A DNA stretch of 64,000 nucleotides, from assembly GCA_000711775.1 (NCBI GenBank), contig ARYC01001860.1, forward strand, positions 31,885 through 95,884, in the 5' to 3' direction. Source of the DNA: Oxytricha trifallax (taxonomy: Eukaryota > Ciliophora > Spirotrichea > Sporadotrichida > Oxytrichidae). Positions 50,912-63,837 of this stretch are shown here, piece after piece. A program made the position numbers and the translations under genes. The notes beneath the pieces are model-generated. The model saw only the letters and a program-made list of their open reading frames with translations. It was not told the origin of the DNA and did no database searches. The stretch's first letter is position 1. Each line of letters starts with the position of its first letter.

Positions 50912-52780
50912 ATGGAAAACTTTAAATTAAATAAAATCTATCAAAAATATTTACTAATAGAAATTTTAAAAATCTTGCAATTACCAGAACAGTAGTTTGT
51001 ACTATATAGAAGCTCAAAATCTTCAAGAGATTTCTTGGTCAAATAACAAAAAATCATAATTAGATCAGATTTTTAAAAAACAATAAATGCAAAAAAAGTC
51101 AAAATTTTTGAGTTAAAAGGGTAATACGAATCTCATAGTATGGTAAATTTGCTCAAATTAGGAAAATATAGTTAATATTCAGACATTACGAAACTTTCAT
51201 TCCAAATCAATAGAAAAGAAGAATATTTCAATGCAGTAGTTATCCTTAATAAGTCATTTGAAAGTAAAACTAATAGAATAATACCTCACCTTAAATAAGT
51301 AAATTTTGCATTTATCAATTACAAAGGCAGTGTCTAGAGCTCATTACCACAGTTTAATCAAATCAGCGATGAGTGGGGTACTGAACTGAGATTTCATATA
51401 AAAATTCATGTAAACTGTTTCCCAGAGATCGTAAAAGATCCAATTTTAAGTCAATGGCTTTTTGAAATCGGCAATGTTTATACAATACTAAAAGGAAAGT
51501 AAAAGTTTCATCATGCATAAACACTTACTCAACTTCTTCAAACCTTTAACAGAAAGATAGAGCATATGAATTTTATACAAGAAAATGGCCGCATCATAGA
51601 AAAATAAGAATTACTAAATGGTGATTACTTGAAATTAGGCTTTACCACAACAAATATCACAGAAACTCTTGATAACTATCAGTATGAACTTTCATTCTAC
51701 ACGAATCACTTAATCGTTGACCAAGACATACACATGATTTGTAATTTCTTAAAGACTTGCCCTCTTAGATAAAGAGATAAATTGGTACAATTGACTCTAC
51801 TAAACATTAATTATTGCGATGGTATAATAAATGAGCTCGATGTTCTTTTTAAATATCTTACTAATGTTCAAATACTTCACTATCAAAGAAAGGGAGATAA
51901 TCTTAGAAGACAATAAATATAATAAATTTTAAAAAAGTAGGAATTAGCTATTCAATAATTAGATCTGAGACAAGTCATAGATGTAAAACTATATTCAAAA
52001 ATCATAGAAAGATACCATAATCTAAAAGTTTTAAAAGCAAATAGATGTTTAAAATAAGCAATAACTAATAAAGATATTAATTGGGAAAGCATGACATTAA
52101 AGTATCAAATTGATTGTTTAGAAGATTTTAGCTTATTCGCAAATTTAGCAGAGAAATTAAAAGTTAAATCCCTATGCCTTAAACTCTCAGATAAATTTCA
52201 AAACACTAATATAATAGATGATTATGAATTAACTTTGGTATCAACACTTTCAAAAGTATCTACCAGTACTTTAAAAGAATTAAATGTGAGAAATTTATTG
52301 AAACACTCTCTAAACACTGAAAGCTATGTTAACTATATCGAAGTAGTCTCAAAATTTGATTAAATATAAAAACTAGCAATATCCATGAAAGCAAATTCTT
52401 TCAGTCTTGATAGAAATATATAGAAATATCTTTTAAAAATGAAAAATCTTTAAGAATTAGAAATATATCAACCTAAGTATGAGTGGCAGCCTCTAATTTA
52501 AGAAATTGACGAAAAATTACTAATTTAATGTTTAAACAAATCAAATTTCCCTAAAATGCAAAAAATCTATCTGACTGGCTTTTGGATTTCAAATATGACC
52601 AATATTTACAATTTACTAAAAACTAGAGTATAGAGCTGCTGGATAATAGTAGAGGTTAAGGATCCTTAAATTATTAGAGAAAAAGCATTGGGAAAGCAAG
52701 TTTCATAGAAAATTTAAGATATCAAAAATCATCATGTTGTAGAGAGACTTACTGATCAGAATAAAATTTAATTTAATTGA
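50912..52780 (+). CDS. leucine-rich-type hypothetical protein, paralog 1
   Basis: Uninterrupted frame of 622 codons with the single stop TGA at 52778-52780; ATG at 50912 (MENFKLNKIYQKYLLIEIL). No intron or IES is needed. The N-terminal helix (YLLIEILKILQLPEQQ) resembles an F-box-like opening. The rest has irregular leucine-rich repeats (VQLTLLNINYCDGIINELD; LKVKSLCLKLSDKF; MQKIYLTGFWIS) as in ciliate F-box/LRR-like families. I do not recognise a named family. The tandem paralog lies at 53425. Confidence 0.8.
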
Positions 52781-53424
52781 AAGATTTATACTTATTAAAA
52801 AAACTAAAGAAATAATAGTGTAATTTCTAAATAATTTAAATGATAAAAAAATGCTTGATTATTAAGATCACTTAATTATTACTAATATTTTATGTCAATT
52901 GTTTTTAATAAATATAAATTTTTTAATTCCACAAAAGTAATATCAATAAGAAAAAGAAATTCTCATAAAATTTATTCATGAAAGAAAAGTGTTTATAGTT
53001 ATTAAATAGGACTTTAATATTCTTATTTTAAGTTTTAAATTATAAATATTTAGGTTCAATATACTATTTCTTAACAGAAGATTTAGTATTTGGCTCATCA
53101 TTAAGATATTGAAATAAATGTTTGCCAAAAAATATAGTTATTTTTTATTAAGCATATCAGATAAGATGTTTAGAGAAAAGAAAATATACTATTTCTCTGA
53201 AATATATGTTCGGAAATATCTTCTAAAAAAAATAATTAAAGCTAATATTTTATTAGAAAAAAATAACAATCTTCAAGTGTATAATTAGAAATTGAAAAAT
53301 TTTTATTACTAAGAATAAAGTATTTATAATTTCATAAATGTCTAATTTGAATATTAGATCACTTGGATTGACTTCTGCTCTATATATTGAAACAAATCTA
53401 ACATACTAAATTATTAATAACATA
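52781..53424. other. AT-rich spacer between paralogs
   Basis: About 640 bases. A short plus-strand patch (about 53338-53420) has some coding-like composition but no start-to-stop frame. No repeats or foldback. Confidence 0.4.
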
Positions 53425-55296
53425 ATGTAAAGCTTTATATTAAATAAAATCCATAAAAATTGTTTACTCATTGAAATCTTAAAAACCTTATCAGTTCCAG
53501 AACAAAAGTATGTACTTTTTAAAAGCTCAAAATTTTCAAAATATTTTTGGATAAAGTACTACAAAGTCATTATAAAAACTGATCTTAGTAGCGAATCATT
53601 TACACCAAATAAAAGAGAGTTCATGTTAAAATAAAGTCTCGAATATTGTAAAATAGTCTAACAGCTTCAATTAGGTGAAAATAGATAATATTCAGATATT
53701 ACTAAACTTTCATTCCAGATTAAAATAAAAAGTGAGTATTTATAAACAGTTGACATCCTTAATTAGATCTATGCAAACAAAAACAATAGAATAACACCTC
53801 ACCTTAAATAAGTTAATTTATCATTAATCAAATACAAGGATAATAGAATTGATACTAAGCATTAACTAAACTTCTTAAGTGATTAATGGGGACCTGAACT
53901 GAAATTTCATATAAAAATTCATGTCAAATGTTTGGGAGAAATTGCTAAAGACCAAAATTTGAGTCAATAGCTCTTTGAAATAGGCAGCGTTTATTCAATA
54001 CTAAAAGGAAAGCAAAGTTACAGTCAGGTATTTCAACTAACTCAGCTACTTCTCACACAAAACATAAATATAGAGCATATGAATTTTATACAAGAAAATG
54101 GCCGCATCATAGAAAAATAAGAATTGGATAATGGTAATTACGAAAAATATGGCTTTCCCATGTCAAATATTGCATAAACTCTTCTAAGTTGATAGTAAAT
54201 TATTTCATTTTACACGAATCATTTGATTCTTGACCAAGACATATTTTTTACAAGCAATTTTTTAAAGTTCTATCCCCTAAGATAAAAAAGAGAACAATTG
54301 GTCCAGTTGACTTTACTTAACATTAACTATTGCGACGGTTTAATAAATAAGTTTGATACCTTTTTCAAGTATCTTACTAATGTGCAAATACTTCACTATA
54401 TAAGAAAGGATGACAATCCCAAAAGAAAATAAATCAAACAATCTGAGTTAAAGCAGGACTTAGCAATTCAATAATTAGATCTGAGACAAGTCAATGATAT
54501 TTAACTTTATTCATGAATTATAGAAAGATACTCCAATATTAAAGTTTTAAAAGCCAATAAATGTCTATTTTAGGCTATCAGCAGTTAAAATTTAAATATA
54601 AAACATATGGCAATTAAGTATCAAATTGATAATTTAGAAGATTTTAGCTTATTCGCAAATTTAGCAGAGAAGTTAGAAGTTAAATCCCTAAGCCTTAAAC
54701 TCTCAGATAAATTCCAAAATTATAGTATTATCCATGTAAACGATTATACTTTGATATAATTACTTTCAAAAATATCGACCAGTATTTTACTAGAATTAAA
54801 TGTCAAATATTCGATGAATAACAACCCTAAAAAATTAAGCCAAGTAAATTATATCAAAGCACTCTCAAATTTTTATTAACTATAAAAACTAGCAATATCC
54901 ATGAAAGCAGATCTATACGACAAAAATAGTGATGTAAGAGGGTATCTATTAAAAATGAAAAATCTTTAAGAATTAGAGATATATCAACCTCAGAATGATT
55001 GGCCTGTTCCGATATAATAAGAATTCGAAAAATCCCTTATTAAAAGCTTAAACAAATCAAATTACCCTAAAATGCATAAAATCTATCTAACTGGATTCTG
55101 GATTTTAAATATGGATTAAATTTATGAAACAATTAAAAATAGGATAGAGAGTTGCCATATAATAGTTCAAGTTTAGGAATTATAGATTGAGAAGGAAAAT
55201 GGAAGTAATAAAATGATATAAGATAAAATATAAGGAATTAAAGATCATCATGTCGTAGAAAGACTTACAATTAAAAACAAAATTAAATTTAATTGA
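53425..55296 (+). pseudogene. leucine-rich-type protein, paralog 2, with in-frame TGA
   Basis: Collinear with paralog 1 along its whole length (MQSFILNKIHKNCLLIEIL... to ...HHVVERLTIKNKIKFN, TGA at 55294-55296). At codon 364 (54514-54516) it has TGA where paralog 1 has AAA (Lys); the frame stays open on both sides. TGA is the only stop used in this window, so the product would be cut after about 363 residues. A 56-base tract is identical to paralog 1 (about 54070-54125), well above the similarity around it. It could be a recent pseudogene, or a two-part gene; IES excision does not explain the single codon. Confidence 0.7.
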
Positions 55297-55943
55297 AATT
55301 AAAAATTACATAAATGATAATAATATTTAATATAAAATACATAATGTTAAAAAGAATTTGAAGTTTTATTAAAGAAGTTTCCTTAAAAGAATAGAACTTA
55401 TAAAAATAATACTTGTTAATCTATATTATTTAATAACAAAAAATGAATTTTTGTACTTAACTTTATAAAAATTTTTAACAATTAATCTAAATCATTTGGA
55501 GATTAATCCAATTATTATTATCATTTGTTATATTTTATTCAATGGCCTTTGAGAGCAGAGTTTAAATCCCACTTCTATAAATTATAATAATGAACTTTTT
55601 TAGGTTTACTTAGTATTAACCGAAGCCATAAAGAACTTGGTAAGTCATTATACTTTTATAGATATAATAAGAAAAAAAATTTTTAATACTTTTAAATCCA
55701 TTTTTCATAATTTAAATTTTGAGAAAGTGTGAATTTTTACATTAAAATTAAATAAATTTTCTAATTATTTGCTAAATAATTTAATCAAATTACTTACGAA
55801 TATTCAAATTATTAGGTTTTATGAATATAAAATAAAACAATGTAAAACATATAAATATTAAAATTTAATTTACAATGAAAAATAATGATCATTCAACATC
55901 CCTATTGAATTTTAAAATTCATTTATGCAAGTCTAAATTTAAC
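55297..55943. other. AT-rich intergenic region
   Basis: About 650 bases with no gene, repeat or recognised signal. Confidence 0.5.
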
Positions 55944-58900
55944 ATGAAGAGACCAGATCCCGAAAAATAAAACATTAAAAGTAATTAATTAATTATTATT
56001 CCATATTAACAATTTAATAGTCCGGCCTGAGCTCTCCAAATCGGTAATTGACATAGAAAACGGTTTAATTTAAGTCCACTTCCCCTATGAAAAGCCTTAT
56101 CAATGCTAAGAAAACTATATAAAATCCCTAGTAAAAGCTCTAAGAAAAAAATAAAATGCCCTTCTAGAGTCACCCACAGGTACAGGAAAGACCCTTTGCC
56201 TGTTAAGTGGCACTTTGGGATTTCTGAAAGCTTATTCAGATAATCCTAGTATATTTGACGAATTCGATGAAAATGGGAAGCCCTTAAAGCACATAAATTC
56301 ATCACAGCCTGATGAACCCGATGAAGAATTTGCTTTGGATAATCCAGATGCAGCAATCGAGCTTCAAAAATAAAAAACTTAGAATTAAGATGAAAGAGTG
56401 TCATCCTAGTAAGATAATGAAGAAGCAGGGAAGAAAAACTATCTCAACTAAGACAAGAGAATTATGGTGATATATTGTACTAGAACTCACTCATAAATCT
56501 CTCAAGTCATTAAGGAAATTAAGAACAAGTTAGCCTATGAAATTAATGTGGTACCACTTGCCTCTAGGAAGCATATGTGCATATTTGGTGAGCAGTTTGA
56601 AGAGGAGAGTGTAGATTAGGTTTGTAAACTAGCCAGAGAGAAAAATTAAAAGTATCAGAAAAAGCGTTTCCAAACTCTACTTAATTCTGATAAAGTGAAC
56701 TTCAGAGGCTACTAAAAATCACTCATGCGTATTATGGATGGTATTAGTAAAAAGAAAAAGCCAATTTATAAGAAAGATAAATCGCACCAAAATTACACCT
56801 TTGATCTTGATTAAGATAACCCAGAAGATGAAAAGAAAAATCAAAGAAAAAGGATGGACATAAGGTAATAAGAAGAAAAGCTAAGATAATACGAAGAGAC
56901 TATCTTTGTACAAAACATCATTGAAACAAATACTACCAGGAATAAGAAGCAAAATGCTAAAGAATTTGATGATATGAGAAGAAAGCATCAATCTGGAGTC
57001 TGTCCTTATTACAATGGAGGCGAGAAGAGAATTTTCGAAACTGAACTTAATGTTAATCCATTCTTTGAAAAAATGCAGTAAAAGATACTTACTTAACCAG
57101 TCTATGACATTGAAGATCTGAACAAGGTTGGTAAAATGCACTCGCTATGTCCTTATTATCTGGCAAGGAGCAAACTTTCCAATGTTGATATTGCTGTCAT
57201 ACCTTATCATTACATTCTGACTCCAAGCATTAGAAGGAAGCTGCCTTTAAAAATAGAGAACTCAGTCATAATATTTGATGAAGCACATAACTTAGAAAGA
57301 ATCTGTGAAGAAATTATGAGCTTCAAACTATCAGTAGATAAACTCATTCAATGTGAAAAGATTCTACAAAAACTAGAAACTGTGTACAGAGAAAAAGATA
57401 GCATGTCAGCTAATGTGACTAATTAAAATAATGATAAGGCGGGAGACAAGCTCGATGAAACTGAGATTTTAAGATGTTTCATTGACCATTTAAGAAGAGC
57501 AATTGATATAAAGCCAAACATGAGAAAGCACGTTGGAGAAATGGAGAGAGGAAACATTAAGTATTACCTCTTTGATATTTAAGAGGTCCATAACATCCTT
57601 GATGAAGCGCTATAACCAGTTTTTAGAATTGATAAGCAAGAGAAGAAAAAACGAAGGAGGTAATAGAAAAAATCAGAAACAGGCTAGGATTAAAACGATG
57701 ACGACTAAGATAATGGCAACGACTCTCCAATCGGGATGTCTAGTGCAAGTGAGGGAGAAGATGAATAGTGGCAAGCAGTCAATGGAGGATTTAATGCAGG
57801 TGATTTATACTACAACGAATTAAAAGACAAAAACTTAACTGATAAGGAGAGAAAATAGAGGGCTAGAGTCTTGATGATCAATAAAAGAGTGGATGAATTA
57901 CTAGAGGTACTTGATTAATGTATTGCAGATATGCAGTCTGATTCTAAGGCATTAAGCAAACTTAAAAATAGTCTAAAAACCGTTCAACATCTAAGTAAAA
58001 TCACAGAAAGAGAAAGGCAGGATTTCAGACTCTATATTGAAGAAGTCACCTACATAGCTAACAGTAAGTAAATATAAAGTATTAAACCATTTTATAGAGA
58101 ATGTTCCTGGAAGAGCATTTGAGGCAAGCAAAAAACTGTTAGGTTACATATGCCTTAATCCTAGTTATATTTTCAAGCAACTAGTAAAGAAAAATCCTAG
58201 ATCTATAATTCTTACTAGTGGAACGCTTAGTCCAATGGATTCATTCGCAGATGAATTAAGAACGTAAGTCTAAATATTTTTTCTTAAGACTTGTTATTTA
58301 GTGTATTTGGAGTTCAATTAGAAAATTAACATGCCATTGATAAATCTCAACTTATGGTTTCAGTAGTATAATGTGATTTTAATCAGCATCAATTCAATTT
58401 TGTTTATGATAGAAGAAAGAACTATGATTAAATTATTGGTCTAGGCAAGTTCATTCAAAAGCTTGAGAAAAATATACCAGGAGGTATTTTGCTATTCTTC
58501 CCCTCTTATGAGCTTATGGCAGAAATCATGAGTATTTGGGATTAACAACAAATTTTGTACTAAAGATAGTAATTCAAGGAAGCTAAGAATGGGAAGGAAT
58601 TTAAGGAAATTTTCGACAAATATCTTAAATGTATCTAGCGAGGAAAAAGAGCTATGTTAATGTGTGTATGCAGAGGAAAACTGAGTGAAGGTATAGATTT
58701 TATAGATGATGCAGCCAGAGCTATTTTTGTCATTGGAATTCCATATCCTTGTGTGAATGACCCTAGAGTAGTATAAAAATAAGAATATCTTGATTAAAAG
58801 CATAAAGAAGAGCCAAATTTTGAAATAGATGGGGGTAAATGGTACAAACTACAAGCCTCTCGTACTGTAAATTAGGCTATTGGACGTGTCATAAGACATA

Positions 58901-59268
58901 TAAGAGACTTTGGTGCTGTTTTTCTATGTGATGAGAGATACGGTGGGCAAATGGTCGAAATATCAAAATGGATGAAAGATAGAAGAAGAATTTATGATAA
59001 GAAAAATATCCAAAACCTTGAAAACGAAGTGGTTAACTTTTTCAAGCTCAACACAGAGAGATTTAAAACAAGTTAGTGTCAGATTCAGAAAAAATTGGAG
59101 GAAATAGCCTCAGAAAAATTGAGAAAATAAAAGGAGAAAAAGAAAGCTAAAAAAGAGAAGAAAAAAAGGAAGAGAGAAGAGAAGGAATAGAGGAAGTAGG
59201 AAGAGCAAAGTAACAAAGGAATAAAATTAGATTATGAAAAAGAAAATGATGATGTTATAATTCTTTGA
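55944..59268 (+). CDS. RTEL1: RTEL1-type FeS DNA helicase (XPD/Rad3 family)
   Basis: About 1,070 residues, ATG 55944, TGA 59266-59268. Introns 55981-56020, 58064-58097 and 58264-58301 join in frame. Motif Q-type opening [18 protein letters not shown], Walker [10 protein letters not shown] (about residues 62-70), YCTRTHSQISQV, then four Cys in the FeS region ([30 protein letters not shown]). Next come the box [37 protein letters not shown], the SEGIDF motif and the final QAIGRVIRH. The [20 protein letters not shown] stretch is typical of RTEL1 rather than XPD, FANCJ or DDX11. RTEL1 unwinds D-loops, T-loops and G-quadruplex DNA, protecting telomeres. A K/E-rich tail follows; the harmonin-like domain and PIP box of animal RTEL1 are not seen. 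A long disordered insert sits at about 57600-57850. The gene needs no IES removal. Confidence 0.9.
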
Positions 59269-59409
59269 ATTACTTCTAATTTGTTTAAATTTAATTATCG
59301 CATAATAAATACTATTTGCAAAGAGTAAAAATAAAAATGATTATAAGTTAGCTTAATTTAATTTATTTTTACAGATTATAAAAGAAAATAAAGTTTTAAA
59401 TTGAATAAA

Positions 59410-61450
59410 ATGTCAGTTGAATTTGGTATATCAAGCAATGTGAAATTCCTTACAGTGGAAAAAGCAAAAGAGTGGGAATCTTATAGAAACCTGCCAAAGT
59501 TCACTCATGTTCCTATGGCAGTCATTAACAAAGATTTAAATGAATTTTTCCCTTATTTTAATGTGTACTTTACTTATTCATCCATCTCCTAGAAAAAAGA
59601 TCAGACCAGAACTATCACCCACTCCAAATCTAACTATTTCTGGAAATAATGCAAAACTTTTGTCAAAACGTTATGAAGTTAAGTAATTACCAGACCATCT
59701 TATCAGAGCCCCTATGGAGACCACTTATTCTACATCTTCACCTAAGAGAGTGAAATCTGTTGGTGGCTTTGGTTCATCATCTGGGAACAAAAAATCACTG
59801 AAATAAGTTAAGAATGCAAAGGAAGCCTCTAAAAAATAAGAGAGCGAATCTAAGAGGTCTAAGAAAGCCGAAGAAAATAAGAAAGTTATATTCGCTGAAG
59901 TCAAGAAAATTATTGACTCAAAAAGTGATGATGAACAATTCTTACAACCATTTATTCCTTCGTTTATTAGAGATGCGAAGAATGCTTTGAGGGACAAGAA
60001 AATTTTCAGACATCTCTATGCTGCCTATACAAATCAAAGATACAATGAACCAAGAGTCTCCAAAAATGAATTCACACCATTTATAAAAACTCTGTGCAAA
60101 GTACTGGGAGATAACGATATCAATGATTTATTCTTATCATTCTGTAAGAGATTAGACGCCTAGCTTACTTCACCAACGAAAGACGAAAACAATGATACCT
60201 TTAAGAATTCAATTAAAAACTCTAAAAACTTGAATGGAAAAAACCAAAGACCCCAAACTGCAAATTTCAAGAAAGAAGAATCTTCCCCTAATTAAGTAGA
60301 TCTCAAAGACCTTAAGCTAGATCTGGCTATTATAGATAATGCTTTTGAAAAGTGGTTTAAAGAAGAGGAGTCACTTTCTGGAGTGCTGAATATGAAACTT
60401 ATCAAGTAGAAAAATACTGATTTTAGAGTCAAATTAGATGTATGGAACAAGAGACTGGATGAGAGAAAGAGATAGTAGAGAAGAGTTTTCGAACACGGAA
60501 AAAAGATAAGAGTTGCATTTGAAAAGTATCAAGATGACTTCAATATTGAGAAAGACAAGGTAATCACTTGTGTGATTGACTATAATCAATTCTGTGAAAT
60601 GAAGGATAGAGCTGAGAAAGAAGAAAAGATCATTAATAATTTCATGTGTCAATTACCAGAGTCTTCTTAAATACTTGAAATCTATAGAGTAATTTATTAT
60701 TAATCAAAGACTTAGAGAGAATACTCGACAATGAAACTAAGCAAAATAAAATGGAGATTAATTTGCTCCGAGATTTCGCCTAAATAATAAGAACTGAGTG
60801 TGTTCTCAATTCTTACTACTTTTCTTTCTTTGACATACCAGATTTGATTGTAAAGAAGAAATATCAAAGAAAGGATTATGATTAGATTATCCATTTACTC
60901 TAGAAAGTTAAGAAAGCCTACCTTGGTCAAAAGTCGCTAATCGTAAAAGATAGACCTCTAGATTAAATTGAAATAACTGATGAGGATTTGGTTCCTCTGG
61001 AGCTTTTTGATTAGGTTATCGCTTAGTAAGAAAATAAATGCGAAGAAAAGAAGTAGTACCTTGTTTCTTTGATTTAAAAGGCAAAATATGAGGCTGCATC
61101 AAAAATTAAACAGTTGGGAGTTGACACTGAGAAAACCAAAAAGATCGTTGAAAATTCTACTTTCATTACTTTCCTTATAAAATAATGTAAAGCATATTTC
61201 AATCTCATTATGCATAATAACTAGTTGCTAGAATTAACTCACTAATAGATCTTCACTTTTAATTACAAGCATTAACTCATATATCTGCACTTCGTTGTTT
61301 AGCAACAATACTTCAAAGCTGCTAGAGAATTTGAACATCAATATTTAGAGTGTCTTAAGGTAGAAAGGTCAGATAACAAGTTCAATAAGGAATGGAGAGA
61401 TAGAATGAATAGGGAAATGATGAAATTCAATTATTAACTCAAATTTTATT
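59410..61450 (+). CDS. hypothetical protein, helical
   Basis: ATG 59410 (MSVEFGISSNVKFLTVEKA). A 28-nt GT-AG intron at 59565-59592 joins ..FNV to KKIRPELSP.. in frame. A long open frame follows with K-rich low-complexity linkers and helical segments (ARDAKNAL-type; DFRVKLDVWNKRLDERK), then a break near 60680-60710, and a second long frame (RILDNETKQNKMEINLL ... QQQYFKAAREFEHQYLECLK). The end is uncertain: the frame meets AT-rich sequence near 61440. I recognise no family. Neighbouring genes lie on the same strand. Confidence 0.65.
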
Positions 61451-61630
61451 TATATTAAAATAATATTAAGAAGATGCGAATTATAAATTATTAAGATTCT
61501 AAAAATATTTATAATAAAAGGTAAAAAATTATGCACCAAAAGCAGTGTCATTTTAAGATTAACTTATTATAATTTTCTAGAAAATATTTATTTAAATATT
61601 ATGTTACTTAAATAAGAAAATCATAATTTA

Positions 61631-62082
61631 ATGTATGATTAAATCAATTTATAAAACAAGTTAATTTCTAGCCAAAATCATAATAATTTGCGTTTTATTA
61701 ATGGGAAGATAGCAGCTATAGGTGATGAAAATTCTATTTCTGATGCAACTTCTGATGACAAAAAAAGTTAAAGAATTGCTAATCAAAACCTAAGACCAAA
61801 GAGTGCCTTGAAATCTAATGCATCAGCTTCTCAACACCAGCAAAGTCAGTAAAATTTGAGGTTTATGGATCAGCAATAGAAATAGTTGCATGCTCCACCA
61901 AGACCTTCAAGTAACTTGAACACAAGAGATGACGAAGTTGATGATGTTATTGCAAAACTTAATCCAAATGTACAAAGAGGCAGAAGAGATTCAACTGATG
62001 CCTTGAATGACAGAGATGATCAATTTGATGCCATGAACTTCAAGAAGTTTCATGAGAGTAGCTCTGGTGATCTTAAGGGAAT
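61631..62082 (+). CDS. 5' part of a hypothetical gene split by a TBE insertion
   Basis: ATG 61631 (MYDQINLQNKLISSQ), uninterrupted and in frame through SDATSDDKKSQ, RPKSALKSNAS and DDEVDDVIAKLNPNVQRGRRDS to SSSGDLKG, where TBE terminal sequence starts at 62083. The other part lies beyond the window. It is polar and probably disordered; no domain recognised. Confidence 0.6.
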
Positions 62083-62201
62083 CAAAACCCCAAAACCCCT
62101 TAATGAGGTTTATAAGTGCTTTGATTTGTAGGGAATTTGTTAGGGGTTGGGGTTATTAATAAGTTTTAATGTGAAATTTATAGTAAATGTATTTAATTTA
62201 A

Positions 62202-63479
62202 TCACTCAAAATGCACTTTTGGATCATGTGGGAGAGGTCTGAAGTTTAACTTACTTAACCACAACTCTATCTACTCTATTGATATGTCTGATCTTGAGTT
62301 CGGTTTTATTATTATTGACTCTGCCATTTGCTTCATTGATTGAGACACTCTTGTTTTGTCAATAAATTGCTTTATTCTTTGCCTTGCATCCTTCTCGCAC
62401 CTTGTAGAGTAGGAATCGTTGCGAGGCATATCGCACTCTATTATTATTGCTGCTAAAGCCCACACATCCCACTGTAAGTCTCCATCTCTCCAGTCTTCTC
62501 TTTCTGGATAATAACCTGGAGTTCCCATTACAGTTCCAAGCCTTGATACTTCCACTCTTAAAGCTCTGTTGAAATCAGTTATTGATACTCTTACAGGTGA
62601 AAAGTTCAGTATTATATTCTCAGGCTTGAGATCCCTGTGAACAAAACCTAACTTATGAAGCTCTTTGATACCCTGTATAGTTTAGGTTGCTATTAATGCA
62701 AGCTATCTATGATTTCTTTAATAAGTTATAAAATCTCTGAGGGTCATTTCAAATAGTGGGAGTCTGAAAGCTACATGATCTTTGGCAAGGAGAACAGCAT
62801 CTAGCTTTATTAAATATTTGCACTCTTTAAACTTAGCCTAAGTGAGTACTTTAATACTCATTAGTAAACTCCATTTAATACTTATCATCACTAAGGAGAT
62901 AGTTGAAAGGACATACTTTGTAAGCATACTGATGATCCTTGATAACTTTCTTGGCATAAGAATCCTCTAGAATTAGGTAGCTTTAGAGAGAAGTATCTAA
63001 ATCAATCTATGCAAGTACTGGAATTTCTTGTATTATATTTTAATCATAATTTTAGTGACCTCTGATGCTAAGAGGTTGCGTGCGATCCTCACATACTCTG
63101 ATTCACTTGCTTGTTAAAGCTCAGCAACTTAAAGAAGCTCCCTTGCTTTTCTTTTGTTTATCAACTTCAGTTGAGTGTCTTAATCTTCAACTTCTATTTC
63201 TTTCTTGTGGGCTTTTAAAAGATGCTTCTTTAAGTCTCTTGTATGAGAGTACTGCTTATGGCACTCAAAGCAATCATACTTTCCATCAACTTTGTCATGC
63301 TTTAAGTATACTGTAGGCTTAGCTTCCTTATGGACCTTCATATGCCTGTATCAGCTAGATTTATGAGTGAAGTCTCTTTCACACTTCTCACAAAAATCTA
63401 CTTCAACTTCCTGAGCTTACATTGAAATTTCATTTCTAACTTTCTCCTCCTCTCTGTCTCCCACACACTTGTTTGCCAT
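62202..63479 (-). pseudogene. TBE zinc-finger/protein-kinase gene, decayed
   Basis: Matches the layout of the TBE 57 kDa protein: C2H2-type fingers (FCEKCERDF...HMKVH; YDCFECHKQYSHTRDLKKHLLKAH) followed by a protein-kinase domain with HRDLKPENI, DFN in place of DFG, GTPGYYPE in place of the APE motif, and VWALAAIIIE. The start is ATG 63479 and the end TGA 62202-62204. The copy is broken: an in-frame TGA in the first finger (about 63355-63365) and at least two frame changes (near 63030 and 62850). A further CDSCEMNTH finger-like piece lies upstream (about 63570). The role in transposition is unknown; the family is conserved among TBEs, and this copy looks non-functional. Confidence 0.85.
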
Positions 63480-63837
63480 TTATTTTCAATTATTAATTTC
63501 TATTTTAATGACAGAAACCTCAAGTGATAGCTCTGGTAGTTCTTTATGAGTGTTCATCTCGCAGCTATCACACTTTTTATTGCTGCCAAAGTAAGTCTCA
63601 TTTAGTTTAATGGAAGTGCTGTTGTTTTTCTTAAAATTTTAGCGCTCATATGTATATTTGAATTTAAAATTATAAAACTGCCTCTATAACTGAGAGCTTA
63701 TATGAGAGGTTTGCGGGCATACAAGTTTCAAGGGAAGTTTTTAGAGTATTAGAGGAGAATAATGAGCAGTAAAGACGATCCAGCTCTAAATATGGGTGAG
63801 GAAGTAACCAGTTTTACTTTCAATAATAAGTTGATTA

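Noticed and set aside
54514..54516. TGA as selenocysteine or a reassigned codon
   Set aside because: The sister gene has Lys here, not Cys, and TGA ends the other genes with readable 3' ends in the window.
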